This document shows positions 55,339 to 64,000 of a DNA stretch of 64,000 nucleotides, piece after piece. The position numbers and the translations under genes are program-made. How positions within the stretch are numbered: position 1 is the first letter of the stretch; every line of letters begins with the position of its first letter. The DNA is from Niebla homalea. Its lineage: Eukaryota; Ascomycota; Lecanoromycetes; Lecanorales; Ramalinaceae. The notes beneath the pieces were generated by a model that saw nothing but the letters and a program-made list of their open reading frames with translations, was not told where the DNA came from and searched no databases. The stretch is from NCBI GenBank assembly GCA_019925105.1, contig JAHGAU010000016.1, positions 310,001-374,000 on the forward strand, read 5' to 3'.

Positions 55339-56946
55339 AGTGGATGCAAGCACGGTGTCGAGGCAAGGGATTCCGATATTGGAGGTTGGAAGGCTGGACT
55401 GGACTGAGATATCAGAGCTTTTGCCATCCGGAAGTGCGCAACAACGAGGCCATCATAATTAACGGCGTGCTGGGAGTGATGGCAGGAGGAGACTCCTTCC
55501 CTGTCCTCGGTCTTCTACAGCAACCGGGGAGGTGCTATTCGCATTTGGCAAAAGGAAGACATAGTATTATTGTTGATAGACATTCAAGCTTTTCTCGCTT
55601 GTCCCAGCTGCAGATGAGTCACGTGCACGCAACTGGGCCAAAGGTTTGCATTGCGAGTGGTGACAGCATTGCAGGACTGCCTTTTGGATTGTCATGACGT
55701 GAGAGGTGAAATTTGGTTACACCAGAGTCCTGCAATGCACTGGACGCTTGATGCAATCGCGCAATTGCTGCGATGGCTGTCCCACTCATGAAGAATCGTA
55801 TCCCCGCGTTAACTATAAAGTACTTTCAATGCGCCCGAGCGCCGAGGAAGAGCGTGCCGGAGTTCCCAGCTTCACTTCTGGAACGATTGATCATCAGCCG
55901 AACTAAAACGTTACTCTTTGGGGGGGTAGGAACTAGGAAAGCACTGGTGTGCAGGGCGACAGTATAGTACGAAATAACGACACATTGTTATCACAAGGAG
56001 GTCGTCTCAAATCGCTTGGTCTACTGCCGCCTGCTCAACTACCCATCTTTACCACGCATATCGCAAGACCCTGGCCTGGGCCACCTATATGATATATGAT
56101 ATCACCATCCATGATGTAATTCACTAAGCCTAAGGGAGCCTTGAGTGGAGATGCCACAGAGTAGTGAAACGAATTTCCGACGCGCAGAGCTCGGCTAGGG
56201 GCTGGGGTTGGTGTACTCCGTAAGAAATAAGAAATGCGAAATGCTAATCCGTAAAGCGGAATGGGACTAGTATAGTTCTATGGGAGATTGGGAAATTACG
56301 AACCTTCAGAGCAATTCGATGTGCCCAATCATAGCGACGATCTCGATTAAATTTCCCTGCCGCTCTGGCCAAATGGACAGTTATTATTATTGACATCCTA
56401 ACGCTGCAGTGAGATCAACCTCGACCGCCATGTTATGTGGATCTGATAGTTCAATGCCAGATAGAAGTTCTTGCTGATAGCAGTCCAGCTTCGATAATGG
56501 TAGCTTTTCTCTTGAAGATGAACCAAGGGCGTGTAATCCGTAACTTGTGTAAGGAACAGTGTCCAGAGTCCAGACACCAGTAAAACCTTGGGGCTAGTGT
56601 TAGCTTCCTTCTCTGCGACGTATGCATCATCTTTGCTGGAAAGAAGGTGCGCCCACTCCGCCCAGATCAGAGTGGATCCTGCCCCCGATCCTGTTTTTTA
56701 AACAGACGTTCCAGAGACGGTTACCATCGAATTTCATCCAATTTCAATCTTGCTACCTTTCGCCTCCTTTGAATTTTCACCTTCACCAACACCATCCATC
56801 CCAAAGCATTTCCCATCTCCCCTTCCGTTGGCACTCTTCTTGTTCATTCTTGTGTAGTCCTACTACTTTCTACGTTGTTTGTTTACTATCCCTACCTAAT
56901 AATTGACCTGTGATACCCCCAACACTGCCAGCGCAGTATCTTAATC
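55339..56946. other. Long intergenic region, promoters of DUG3 and the HAM1-like gene
   Basis: About 1.6 kb between divergent starts without a recognisable gene. A pyrimidine-rich, CA/CT-heavy leader precedes the HAM1-like start (about 56,740-56,930). The few open frames of 60-117 codons have no motif. Confidence 0.4.
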
Positions 56947-59882
56947 ATGGCATCCGTGAACCGACCAACCAATGTCAGGCAGAAGGAAGCCGACGTGAAT
57001 CAAAAGCTCCAGCTCTATGGCATCTACTCTGGTAAAGCCCTCTACATCGCACTCCCTGACTCTCCCGAACCTTGCTCGTTCTGTCATCGTCTGGCAAACT
57101 CAGGCTAACACAAGCTTCGCAACAGCCTTCGCAAATGGCAAGGTACCGTCCGTGAGTATTTTCTGCCCTCCCTATCGAGTCTCTGAGTGTTGATCCGGGT
57201 ATCCGCAGAACAAACAAATTGATGTTGCAATGAACTCCGCCCTCGCCTCGAAACCTCTTTCAAGTCCATCACCCAAGCTTTCAGATGAGGGCAAACATCT
57301 TGTCAACGATCTGCGTGATGTCATCGAGCAAGCTAAGATCCTGCTCCTCACCAAGAACCAGGGCAACTTGCTTCAGGACTTCATTTGGCAAACACGTAAC
57401 CTTGGAACCGGAGGCGCAAAGCTGCCAAACGCGCCGGTCGACAAGAGCACCGCACAACAGCATGGAAATCAGGCGCTTGAGGGCCTGAGGACATTAGGCA
57501 CGCTTTTACTTTCCAACGGCCAATTTCGCAAGCTGCGTAAGACAACCGCTCCATGACCCTCTGCAGCTTGATTGACTTCGTCGCAGTGAGCGATTCCACC
57601 ATATTGCTTCGAGATATTGCCGGAGACGCCGCGCAGAATGCTGCTACGCGCGTCAATCCATCCGAGGACCGTCTCAACCAGATTGACCACGCCGCCGAGG
57701 ACAACACCTGGCATGATGTTCCAAACTTATCGCCTGCAAATCTCAAAACCCAAGCGAAAGAGCAATACAGCAAGAACAAACCATTCTCAAAGGGTGACCT
57801 GCAGGGCGCCGCTGATCAGGCTAATGCGACCGGTCAGACTGCGGACGGAGTTGACGCAAGAGCTGGCGCAGGTACTGCGGCAAGTAATCTTCAAGAGACA
57901 GCTTCCGCAAACGTTCCTCAGGAGACGAAAGATAGAGCCCAAGAGGCCACGGACAAATCCAGCAATCTCCAAGGCAGGACCAAGAATTACCTTGGAACTA
58001 AAATGCCCAAAGAGCGCCGCGAGCAGAGCATCTACCGTCTCAAGAAGATGGTTGTTGAGATTCAGGGCCATTCGGACTGTACGAGCTGCTCATTGAGACC
58101 TGTTCTGCATTGGCTGACAGTCAGCAGATCAACAAGCGATTGAGACTCTGCTCACCCTCGCAGAGGAGTACGGTGGTCATAGCAAGAATGTCTCCCAGCA
58201 AGGTGCTGGAACCGTGAAGGGTGCGCATACCGACACCGGCTTGACCAGTGCCGAAACTGACTTGAGGGTTTGTTATAGGATTCTTGGGCGCTAATGGAGG
58301 CGTGCTGACCTCTATCAAGGTGCTGATGGAACGTTTTGCCAACTCAACGTCATCTGATGATTTCTTTGAGTCCATCAACAACCTCTACCGTGACGCGGAC
58401 AAGGATCCAGAACTGAAGGCATGGTTCAAATCCGTAGATGGATACATTCGCAAATGTCTCAAAGAAAGCGGGTTCATCATGCAGGACGCAGCGACCGAGG
58501 AGTGGAACCAGCTGCAAGACAAGGGGAACTTCCTCCTCCGCCAACGATATCGAAGCCACACCGATCGTGTGCTGGACGAGATCAAATTCTTGGGAAGACA
58601 GTTTGACGAAGATCCAATGAACAAGAAATTTGGCATGTCTATGCAAAAGCTCTTTACAGATCTTGGCAATGACCAGAACGGCAAGCCGACTTTCAAGACA
58701 CATCTAGTTACCGATCTCAGCCAGATCATCATTCCTGGCATTTTGGAAAGTGTCCGCTATGTGCCTGTTCCTCGCATCGAATATACTGATCCCATGATCG
58801 ATGCCATCGTTGAGAATCTGGTCATTGAGAGTGACAATCTCGCACCCAATTCATTTGAATTCGGCAGCGACAACTACTTCCGCTGGGGTCGCAAGACCGT
58901 GACCAACAAGAACAAGAACAAGGTTATGGTCTCGGTCTCTGGCGTGCAGATGGACCTCAAAGATGTCAGCTACTACGTGAAGAAGAAGCAAGGCTTCCCA
59001 GCGCTCAAGGATACCGGTGTCATGGACATCTTCATGGGCGGCAGTGGCCTGACATTCAAGATCGCCATGGAGACGGCCGATAAATCGGACAAGCAGCACT
59101 TCTTCAAGATCAACTCGGTCACCGTGGACATTAAGAGTCTTACCATCAAGTTGAAGCAATCCAAGCACAAGACCCTGTTCAATGTGTTCCGGCCTCTGAT
59201 GTTTGCCATTCTCAGGCCCGCCATTGGCAAGGTCCTTGAGAAACTCATTAAGGATCAGGTCCACACTCTCGATGGCAAGGCCTATGAAATTCACCAGGAG
59301 GCACAGCGAGCAGCGGAAGCCGTCCAGAATGACCCAGAGAACGCTCCCAACATTTACAGCCGATACGTTACAGCAGCCCAGAAAACCATGACTCAGAAGC
59401 AGGCCAAAGCTGAGGAAACCTCTGCGGACAAGAAGGCCAACGTCGCGATGACGCAGAATGATTCCATCTTCCCCCAGGTCAAGCTTCCCGGAGGTATCTC
59501 TACCAAGGCCACCGAGTATAAGGCTCTGGCAGCCAAGGGCGAGAAATGGGAGTCCCCAGTATTTGGCATCGGCTCTGCTGCGGAGTCTACCAATCTTCCC
59601 TCGCTCACACCTGTTTCGAGAAAGGCTCACAATGCCGCTGCCGGGGGTGTGAGAGGGCCTCAAAACGTTGAACCTGGGTCGTCCACATTCGGCGCGGCAC
59701 AACCACAGACGAGCAACGCCACCTCCGGGTTTGGAACTGAGGTGAGCCAAGCGTTCAGTTCGCCGGCATCAAACGATTATTCGCTGAAAGACACGTCAGG
59801 GGGGGCGGTAAATGGTGGCGTCAATGAGAGCCACGGGACACTGCTCGGCAAGAACAACCCGGTCCTCAGCGGAACTGCATGA
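56947..59882 (+). CDS. HAM1-like (DUF4449-type) fungal protein, probable lipid-binding fold
   Basis: Six exons: 56,947-57,031, 57,126-57,151, 57,209-57,536, 57,587-58,078, 58,128-58,267, 58,320-59,882; introns 49-94 bp; 877 residues. The N-terminal HAM1-like region (about 1-350) has RQKEADVNQKLQLYGIYSAF, NGKVPSNKQIDVAMNSAL, GRFRK-type FRKLLSDSTILLRDIAGDAA and a Gln/Ala/Asn-rich stretch. The C-terminal region (about 360-760) reads FFESINNLYRDADKDPELKA, QLFTD-like MQKLFTDLGN, VPRIEYTDPMIDAIVENLVI and TFKIAMETADKSDKQHFFKI. FNVFRPLMFAILRPAIGKVL follows, then low-complexity sequence. The repeated amphipathic beta/helix pattern fits the BPI/TULIP lipid-binding architecture suggested for this family; that is inference. 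No enzymatic motif is seen. Confidence 0.88.
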
Positions 59883-61411
59883 TGACATCTCTCGGTCGTT
59901 TTCTTGTTTCCTTGGACCTTTCTTCCTGCCGTTTCTGATTTTCATGATACCACTTTTGCGTACAGTTCGAAGCCGGATCAGGCTTACTTGGTAATGTGAC
60001 GGATGGAGGGGTGAGAGTTCGAAGGCAACCGGCACATCAAATGACTATGGCTGCACGTTGAATACCTCGTCGACATCGGGGCAAAGACGTACTTCCTGAG
60101 CACTCGAGAGTCGGGACTATTGTCCGATCCCTCCTTGAGAGGATGATGATGATGGTCTCTCAAAGACTGTAATAGCACTTCGGTGACGTTTTGCAGGGGT
60201 GCCTGGGGGTTGAAACGGTTGGAAGGGGAACTTGCTTCTCCGCCTCCTGTTCCGTGTGTACTGTTCGTTAGCAAGTAGGCAGCATCCGCATTTTAATAGG
60301 TCTCATCAAATGATCGGCACCGAATGTGGGCTGCTCGAGTACCTCATCGCATTGCCTGGCTTGCATGCTTAAAGGAAAGAACGCCCTACTTTTTCGCTTG
60401 CCAAACTTCCGCTTGTGACTCGATCTTCAGGCTCGGTGTAGCAGCATGGTTGAGCCAATACATTACACAACATAGATGCCACCCGGCAATTCCGGCCGAT
60501 GGGCTCGAACGCCCTTTTTTCATAAGCATGGTGATTGCTTGCAATAAGATCAACGGCAAAAAGCCGCTTGTCTTGGTAGGCAACCATGCTGCAGGGCGTT
60601 GAGGGCGTTGAGGGCGTCAAGGCGCTGCAGGCTGCATATTAAACGCCCGACATGTTCATGACAGTCCCGTTGAATTTTGCGGACGAGTGGCTTGGATGGG
60701 CTTCGTCATTTCTTGGACTCCGCTCACGAAGCGCTGAGTGGTCTGGGGCTTCAGCTCTACTCTACTAGGCGCGGCCAACCCTCATCCCTCTGACACTAAT
60801 TACGTGCAGGCTGCAGCCGTCCAAGCCGGTGTCTCCAAGTCTCAGACAGTTAGACTACCAGCTTCCCCCAGAGAGAGGCAACAGAGGTCGACTGGTAGTG
60901 CAGATGCCAGATAGATATGGTGCATTGAGGAGGTGGGCACCAATATGAATGTCTGCTTGTATTGCTTCTTGCCTTGTTGTTTTCGTCGTCTTCCGTCTTT
61001 CTGAAAAAGATTATTTCTTCTCCATCTAAAAACCCATCTACCCCTCGTACACAAACGGGGCGTGGAAGCTAAGGCTGGCCGAAGGATTCCCACCAGGCTA
61101 CAATCAAGATCCGCTACTCGTATAAACAGGGCAGCTTCGCTATCCTCTGCCTCTTTCCTCCTACTCTTCTCCACCCTGCTGCCTTCTCGCTGGCTTCACT
61201 TACTTACTTACCCTGATCCCAATCCAAATGTCTTCTCTCTAGGCTCATCCTTGTCCTTTCTCAAGCCCATTACACTTACATCTTACACGGAACTTCTCCA
61301 CTGATTACACTTTCACAACCACCACATTGACCTCATTCGTCCGCACAGCGATTCATTCCCTGGAGATACCTGCGACGCCTTGTCGCTACCAAGTAGTTCC
61401 ATCACCCCACC
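59883..61411. other. Intergenic region with long pyrimidine-rich leader
   Basis: About 1.5 kb without a recognisable gene. The last 270 bp before 61,412 are rich in C and T (for example around 61,145-61,215), as in fungal 5' leaders. A GGGCGTTGA-type 9-bp unit is repeated nearly three times at about 60,594-60,620. Nothing else noted. Confidence 0.4.
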
Positions 61412-63220
61412 ATGGAACGTGACATTCCAATCCCGCCCTCACATCCGCCCCCAGGGCCCCAGCATTATGCTCCGGCAGTCGAAGACTTTACCCGTGAATT
61501 TGACCGCATGGCTATCCATCCACAGCAACAGGCATATGCCTCCAACTTCGGGGATCCTCGTGAGCCTCAAATGAGACCACACCTAGTCTCCGCTGCGCCA
61601 GTTGGCCATCATCCTCTTCGGGTTCCGCACGAGCAAGCAGAGAACGAAATTAGGTTCGAGCAGTACACGTTCACGAAGTTTCCTGTCAGGGACAGTGCTC
61701 CCGGATGGAAGCACGTTAGAAGACAACAAGATCGTGTCTCGCAAGCAGACATGAAAAAGAGCATGACTAATCGAAGAGTACCAGCAGAAAAGTTTCTGAA
61801 TACTGCCGAGATGAAGGGTAGCAGGCGAGCACACGTGCTGGAATTGATCAGAGACCGGAATCTCGAGGACACCGACGCAAGGTTCGAATGGGTTGTGAAA
61901 GACATCAAGCTGGAGACTGAGCGACATGCTATCTGGTCCGCACCAACTGGCTACAGATCAATGCGAGTGATCATGAAACGCCAGAAATGCAAACCAACCG
62001 CGTTGCCGAGACAAGTGAGGCTTCCTAATCAACCATTTCACTGGAGAGACATCGTGAGTGTTGATTCCGCCGCCTTTCCCCAAGCAGGCGTCACTGGGCG
62101 ACAACATAGCATGCAACCAGCTGCGTCAATGCGTGCGGTGCCGCAACATCCCATTATCCCAGCGTCACATGTGAGAGTCTCGCAGGAACAGTTGCCAATC
62201 GAACGGAGACCCACGAATACAGCCAACCGCTCGGAAGTGCAAGATAGACAAGTTCCCCAAACGCAACAAGAGCGACGTGAAGAAAATGCTGCGGATCGGC
62301 AACCCCGCATGCCAGACAGCTCTGAAATGAGGAGCAGACAACCACCTCAAGTGCAACAAGAGCGAGGGGAAGAAACTGCTGCTGCTCGACATCCACGCGA
62401 GTCAAACATGCCTGTTAGCGGAGAGGCTAGCCGAGGAAACTTCCGACAGGGCATGACTGAGAGGCCAAAAAGCGAGAGGAAAAGCCATCATGTCTTTCCA
62501 GTGTCTAGCGACGAAGACTCCTCATCAGACCTAGAGTCTGAAGCTCTTTCTGAGGTCTCAGATGGCAGTACTGCAGCGACTACTGTCACAGACGAGTCCT
62601 ACACCTCTGAACGGAGCAAGAAGGCTTCAAGCAGTAGCAAGAGGGAGAGGCCAAGGGACGTCAAAACGCGCCGCCACAGCAATGTTCGTGGTGAGAAAGA
62701 AGTGCCAACCGTTGTAAGGCCGTACGAACGACCTAGGCGTGAGGCCACGCCTCGGACAAGACGTGGGTCCACTTACTCCGGTGATGCTGTGGATGTTCGT
62801 CCCCACCTGGGAAATGGTGTCCGTCGTCGAAGCTCGATTCAGAGTAAAGATTCCGGATTCTCCTCCCACCGGCCTTCATACCATTCTCGACGTAGTGAGA
62901 GCTACGACAGACGCCACTCATTTGGCTTGCCAGGTTCTCCCAGATCTCCTGGTGAGATGGGCTTCGAGCAACATCGCCCCACTATTGAAGATGGCAGACA
63001 GAATGATCTGATGCGATTCAACGCACAGATCCAAGCGCAGGTCCAAATCCAACTCCGAGAAGAACAGCTCAGACAGCTTGACAGGAAAATCCAATTGCAG
63101 ATAGAACACTCGAGGGATTTGGAGAGGCACAATCAAATAAAGGCAGACAGACTCAGAAGAGACGAGGAGATGGATTTACGATGGCGATACCCAACGAGAG
63201 GAATGAACGAGCTGTATTGA
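61412..63220 (+). CDS. Fungal hypothetical protein with charged repeats and C-terminal coiled coil
   Basis: Intronless, 602 residues from ATG 61,412 (MERDIPIPPSHPPPGP). A folded region seems to lie at about 75-215 (EIRFEQYTFTKFPVRDSAPG, then RRAHVLELIRDRNLEDTDAR and FEWVVKDIKLETERH). A Gln/Arg/Pro-rich stretch follows, with a degenerate repeat: RQVPQTQQERREENAADRQP and RQPPQVQQERGEETAAARHP are two copies. Then come acidic Ser tracts (SSDEDSSSDLESEALSEVSD) and Arg/Ser-rich sequence (about 390-520). The end is a Gln/Arg-rich coiled coil (about 530-590, QIQAQVQIQLREEQLRQLDR). Similar Ser/Arg-rich proteins with this N-terminal domain occur in other filamentous ascomycetes; function unknown. The composition would suit a nuclear or cytoskeletal scaffold, but this is a guess. 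Confidence 0.75.
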   Translation: MERDIPIPPSHPPPGPQHYAPAVEDFTREFDRMAIHPQQQAYASNFGDPREPQMRPHLVSAAPVGHHPLRVPHEQAENEIRFEQYTFTKFPVRDSAPGWKHVRRQQDRVSQADMKKSMTNRRVPAEKFLNTAEMKGSRRAHVLELIRDRNLEDTDARFEWVVKDIKLETERHAIWSAPTGYRSMRVIMKRQKCKPTALPRQVRLPNQPFHWRDIVSVDSAAFPQAGVTGRQHSMQPAASMRAVPQHPIIPASHVRVSQEQLPIERRPTNTANRSEVQDRQVPQTQQERREENAADRQPRMPDSSEMRSRQPPQVQQERGEETAAARHPRESNMPVSGEASRGNFRQGMTERPKSERKSHHVFPVSSDEDSSSDLESEALSEVSDGSTAATTVTDESYTSERSKKASSSSKRERPRDVKTRRHSNVRGEKEVPTVVRPYERPRREATPRTRRGSTYSGDAVDVRPHLGNGVRRRSSIQSKDSGFSSHRPSYHSRRSESYDRRHSFGLPGSPRSPGEMGFEQHRPTIEDGRQNDLMRFNAQIQAQVQIQLREEQLRQLDRKIQLQIEHSRDLERHNQIKADRLRRDEEMDLRWRYPTRGMNELY

Positions 63221-63616
63221 CAAAGCATTCTCATGGTCTTGATGAATTGACACTCTGGGGACGACAGTCTGACGATCTAATGAATACAAGATGGATTGCG
63301 AGATGATCGACTGACTTGTTCCGAAAATTGTGCATCAATCGATGTAGTCCCCGGAAATATATTGCTCCTAGGTATGTTGTACCTAGCTTAGGCCTTGAAA
63401 AGACTCCCCACGCGACCTGCGTTAAAAAAGCCATGCTCCCGAGAACCCGAGATATTACTGTACCTACCAAGATCCACTCCCCCCCCTCATTATTATTACC
63501 TACATTACCTTGCTTTGCCTAGCCAACACAATTCGACATTTGCCTCAATCATTTCCGCTGTTACTCAGGTGAAGACGTCACAATTGCAAGCCAGGAAAGA
63601 TTTGCAAGCCGCCAAC
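63221..63616. promoter_or_regulatory. Intergenic region / TPI1 promoter
   Basis: About 400 bp with CCTAGG/GTACC-like palindromic pieces near 63,367-63,392 and a C-rich, CT-rich stretch before the TPI1 start. No gene seen. Confidence 0.4.
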
Positions 63617-64000
63617 ATGCCTCGCCAATTCTTCGTCGGCGGGAATTTCAAGATGTACGCCCCAAAAGAGCACAACCAGCACGGCAACTGAATGACCGAA
63701 AGAATTCGTTGGTTGACTGACAGATATAGGAATGGCACCATCAAGAGCATAACCGACATCATTCACAATCTCAACAACGCGCCTCTGGATCCCAAAACCG
63801 AAGTCGTTGTAGCCCCACCAGGACTTTTCCTTCTCCTCGTGCGGGAACACCTGAAGCCCGAAATCGAGGTCTGCGCGCAGAACGTGTTCGACCGGCCCAA
63901 TGGCGCTTTTACTGGCGAGATCAGTGCCGAACAATTGGCGGATTCTAAGATCGGGTGGTCCTTGACGGGGCATTCTGAGCGTCGAGTCGTTCTGGGCGAG
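63617..64000 (+). CDS. TPI1: Triosephosphate isomerase, 5' part (runs off the window)
   Basis: Exon 1 is 63,617-63,654; a 75-bp intron follows (63,655-63,729); exon 2 starts at 63,730 and is cut at the window end, leaving about 103 residues. TPI interconverts dihydroxyacetone phosphate and glyceraldehyde 3-phosphate in glycolysis. The start MPRQFFVGGNFKM joins NGTIKSITDIIHNLNNAPLD; the catalytic lysine is in NFKMNG. Further on are EVVVAPPGLFLLL, EVCAQNVFDRPNGAFTGEIS and the catalytic histidine motif in SLTGHSERRVVLGE. The residue before GHSERR is Thr where Leu is common (ILGHSERR). The intron lies right after the codon pair for KM, a position I recall from other fungal TPI genes. Confidence 0.93.

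Noticed and set aside
57230..58143. Two separate genes in different frames (108 and 196 codons)
   Set aside because: They are exons of the HAM1-like gene joined by introns at 57,537-57,586 and 58,079-58,127.
60590..60625. Functional repeat of GGGCGTTGA units
   Set aside because: Only about three imperfect 9-bp units; likely slippage, nothing to tie it to function.
1..64000. tRNA genes
   Set aside because: I scanned for B-box-like GGTTCGAATCC patterns and found none convincing; a covariance search would be needed to be sure.

Overview
The window comes from the nuclear genome of a filamentous ascomycete (Pezizomycotina). The genes carry short spliceosomal introns (mostly 48-90 bp) with lariat-type CTRAY signals. 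The protein set is fungal: Mdm10, Lcb2, Dug3, Zrg17-like, KTR-type and Och1-type mannosyltransferases, and a HAM1-like protein. The repeats are saturated with C-to-T/G-to-A changes in which CpA/TpG is nearly absent and CpG is kept, the signature of repeat-induced point mutation (RIP). I cannot fix the class from sequence alone. Splice sites were placed by hand from reading frame, GT..AG borders and family alignment from memory; phases are consistent in every model given.

Layout. 1-11,940 is an AT-rich, RIP-degraded repeat block: a 135-bp tandem repeat at the left edge, a Tc1/mariner-type transposase remnant (about 5.04-5.64 kb), a minus-strand Gypsy pol ending in a chromodomain and an AT-hook (8.37-11.2 kb), and an 18-bp minisatellite. 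A pair of inverted sequences lies near its two ends (2,692-2,760 and 12,081-12,146). 13.56-16.3 kb is a decayed, intronless, long coding region on the minus strand that I could not assign to a family. 16.5-42.7 kb is a gene-dense euchromatic segment: a DUF4604-type protein, GT15 mannosyltransferase, an unknown membrane protein, RanBP1, Taf14, a short kinesin-3, Vps16, a magnesium-chelatase-like protein, GT32 mannosyltransferase, Lcb2 and acetoacetyl-CoA synthetase. A 474-bp Tc1/mariner-type MITE sits between VPS16 and the chelatase-like gene. 43,067-48,868 is a full-length Ty1/Copia retrotransposon with 276-bp LTRs and an AAAAG target duplication, RIPped except at its outer ends. 49.2-64 kb is gene-dense again: bestrophin-like channel, Mdm10, Zrg17-like transporter, Dug3, HAM1-like protein, an unknown charged protein and the 5' part of triosephosphate isomerase.

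How the genes fit together: this is housekeeping content without an obvious cluster. Two Golgi mannosyltransferases, sphingoid-base synthesis (Lcb2), vacuole/endosome tethering (Vps16), an ER-mitochondria tether (Mdm10) and ER zinc import (Zrg17-like) all concern membranes and secretion, but nothing shows co-regulation. Several neighbours are convergent with small gaps (kinesin/VPS16, bestrophin/MDM10) or divergent with shared upstream regions (DUF4604/GT15, LCB2/AACS, MDM10/ZRG17).

The most interesting signal is in the Copia element. Its two LTRs are complementary mosaics of RIPped and untouched sequence, and the switch point falls at the same LTR position (121-125) in both copies. That pattern suggests recombination of a RIPped copy into an unmutated solo LTR rather than ordinary in-place RIP.
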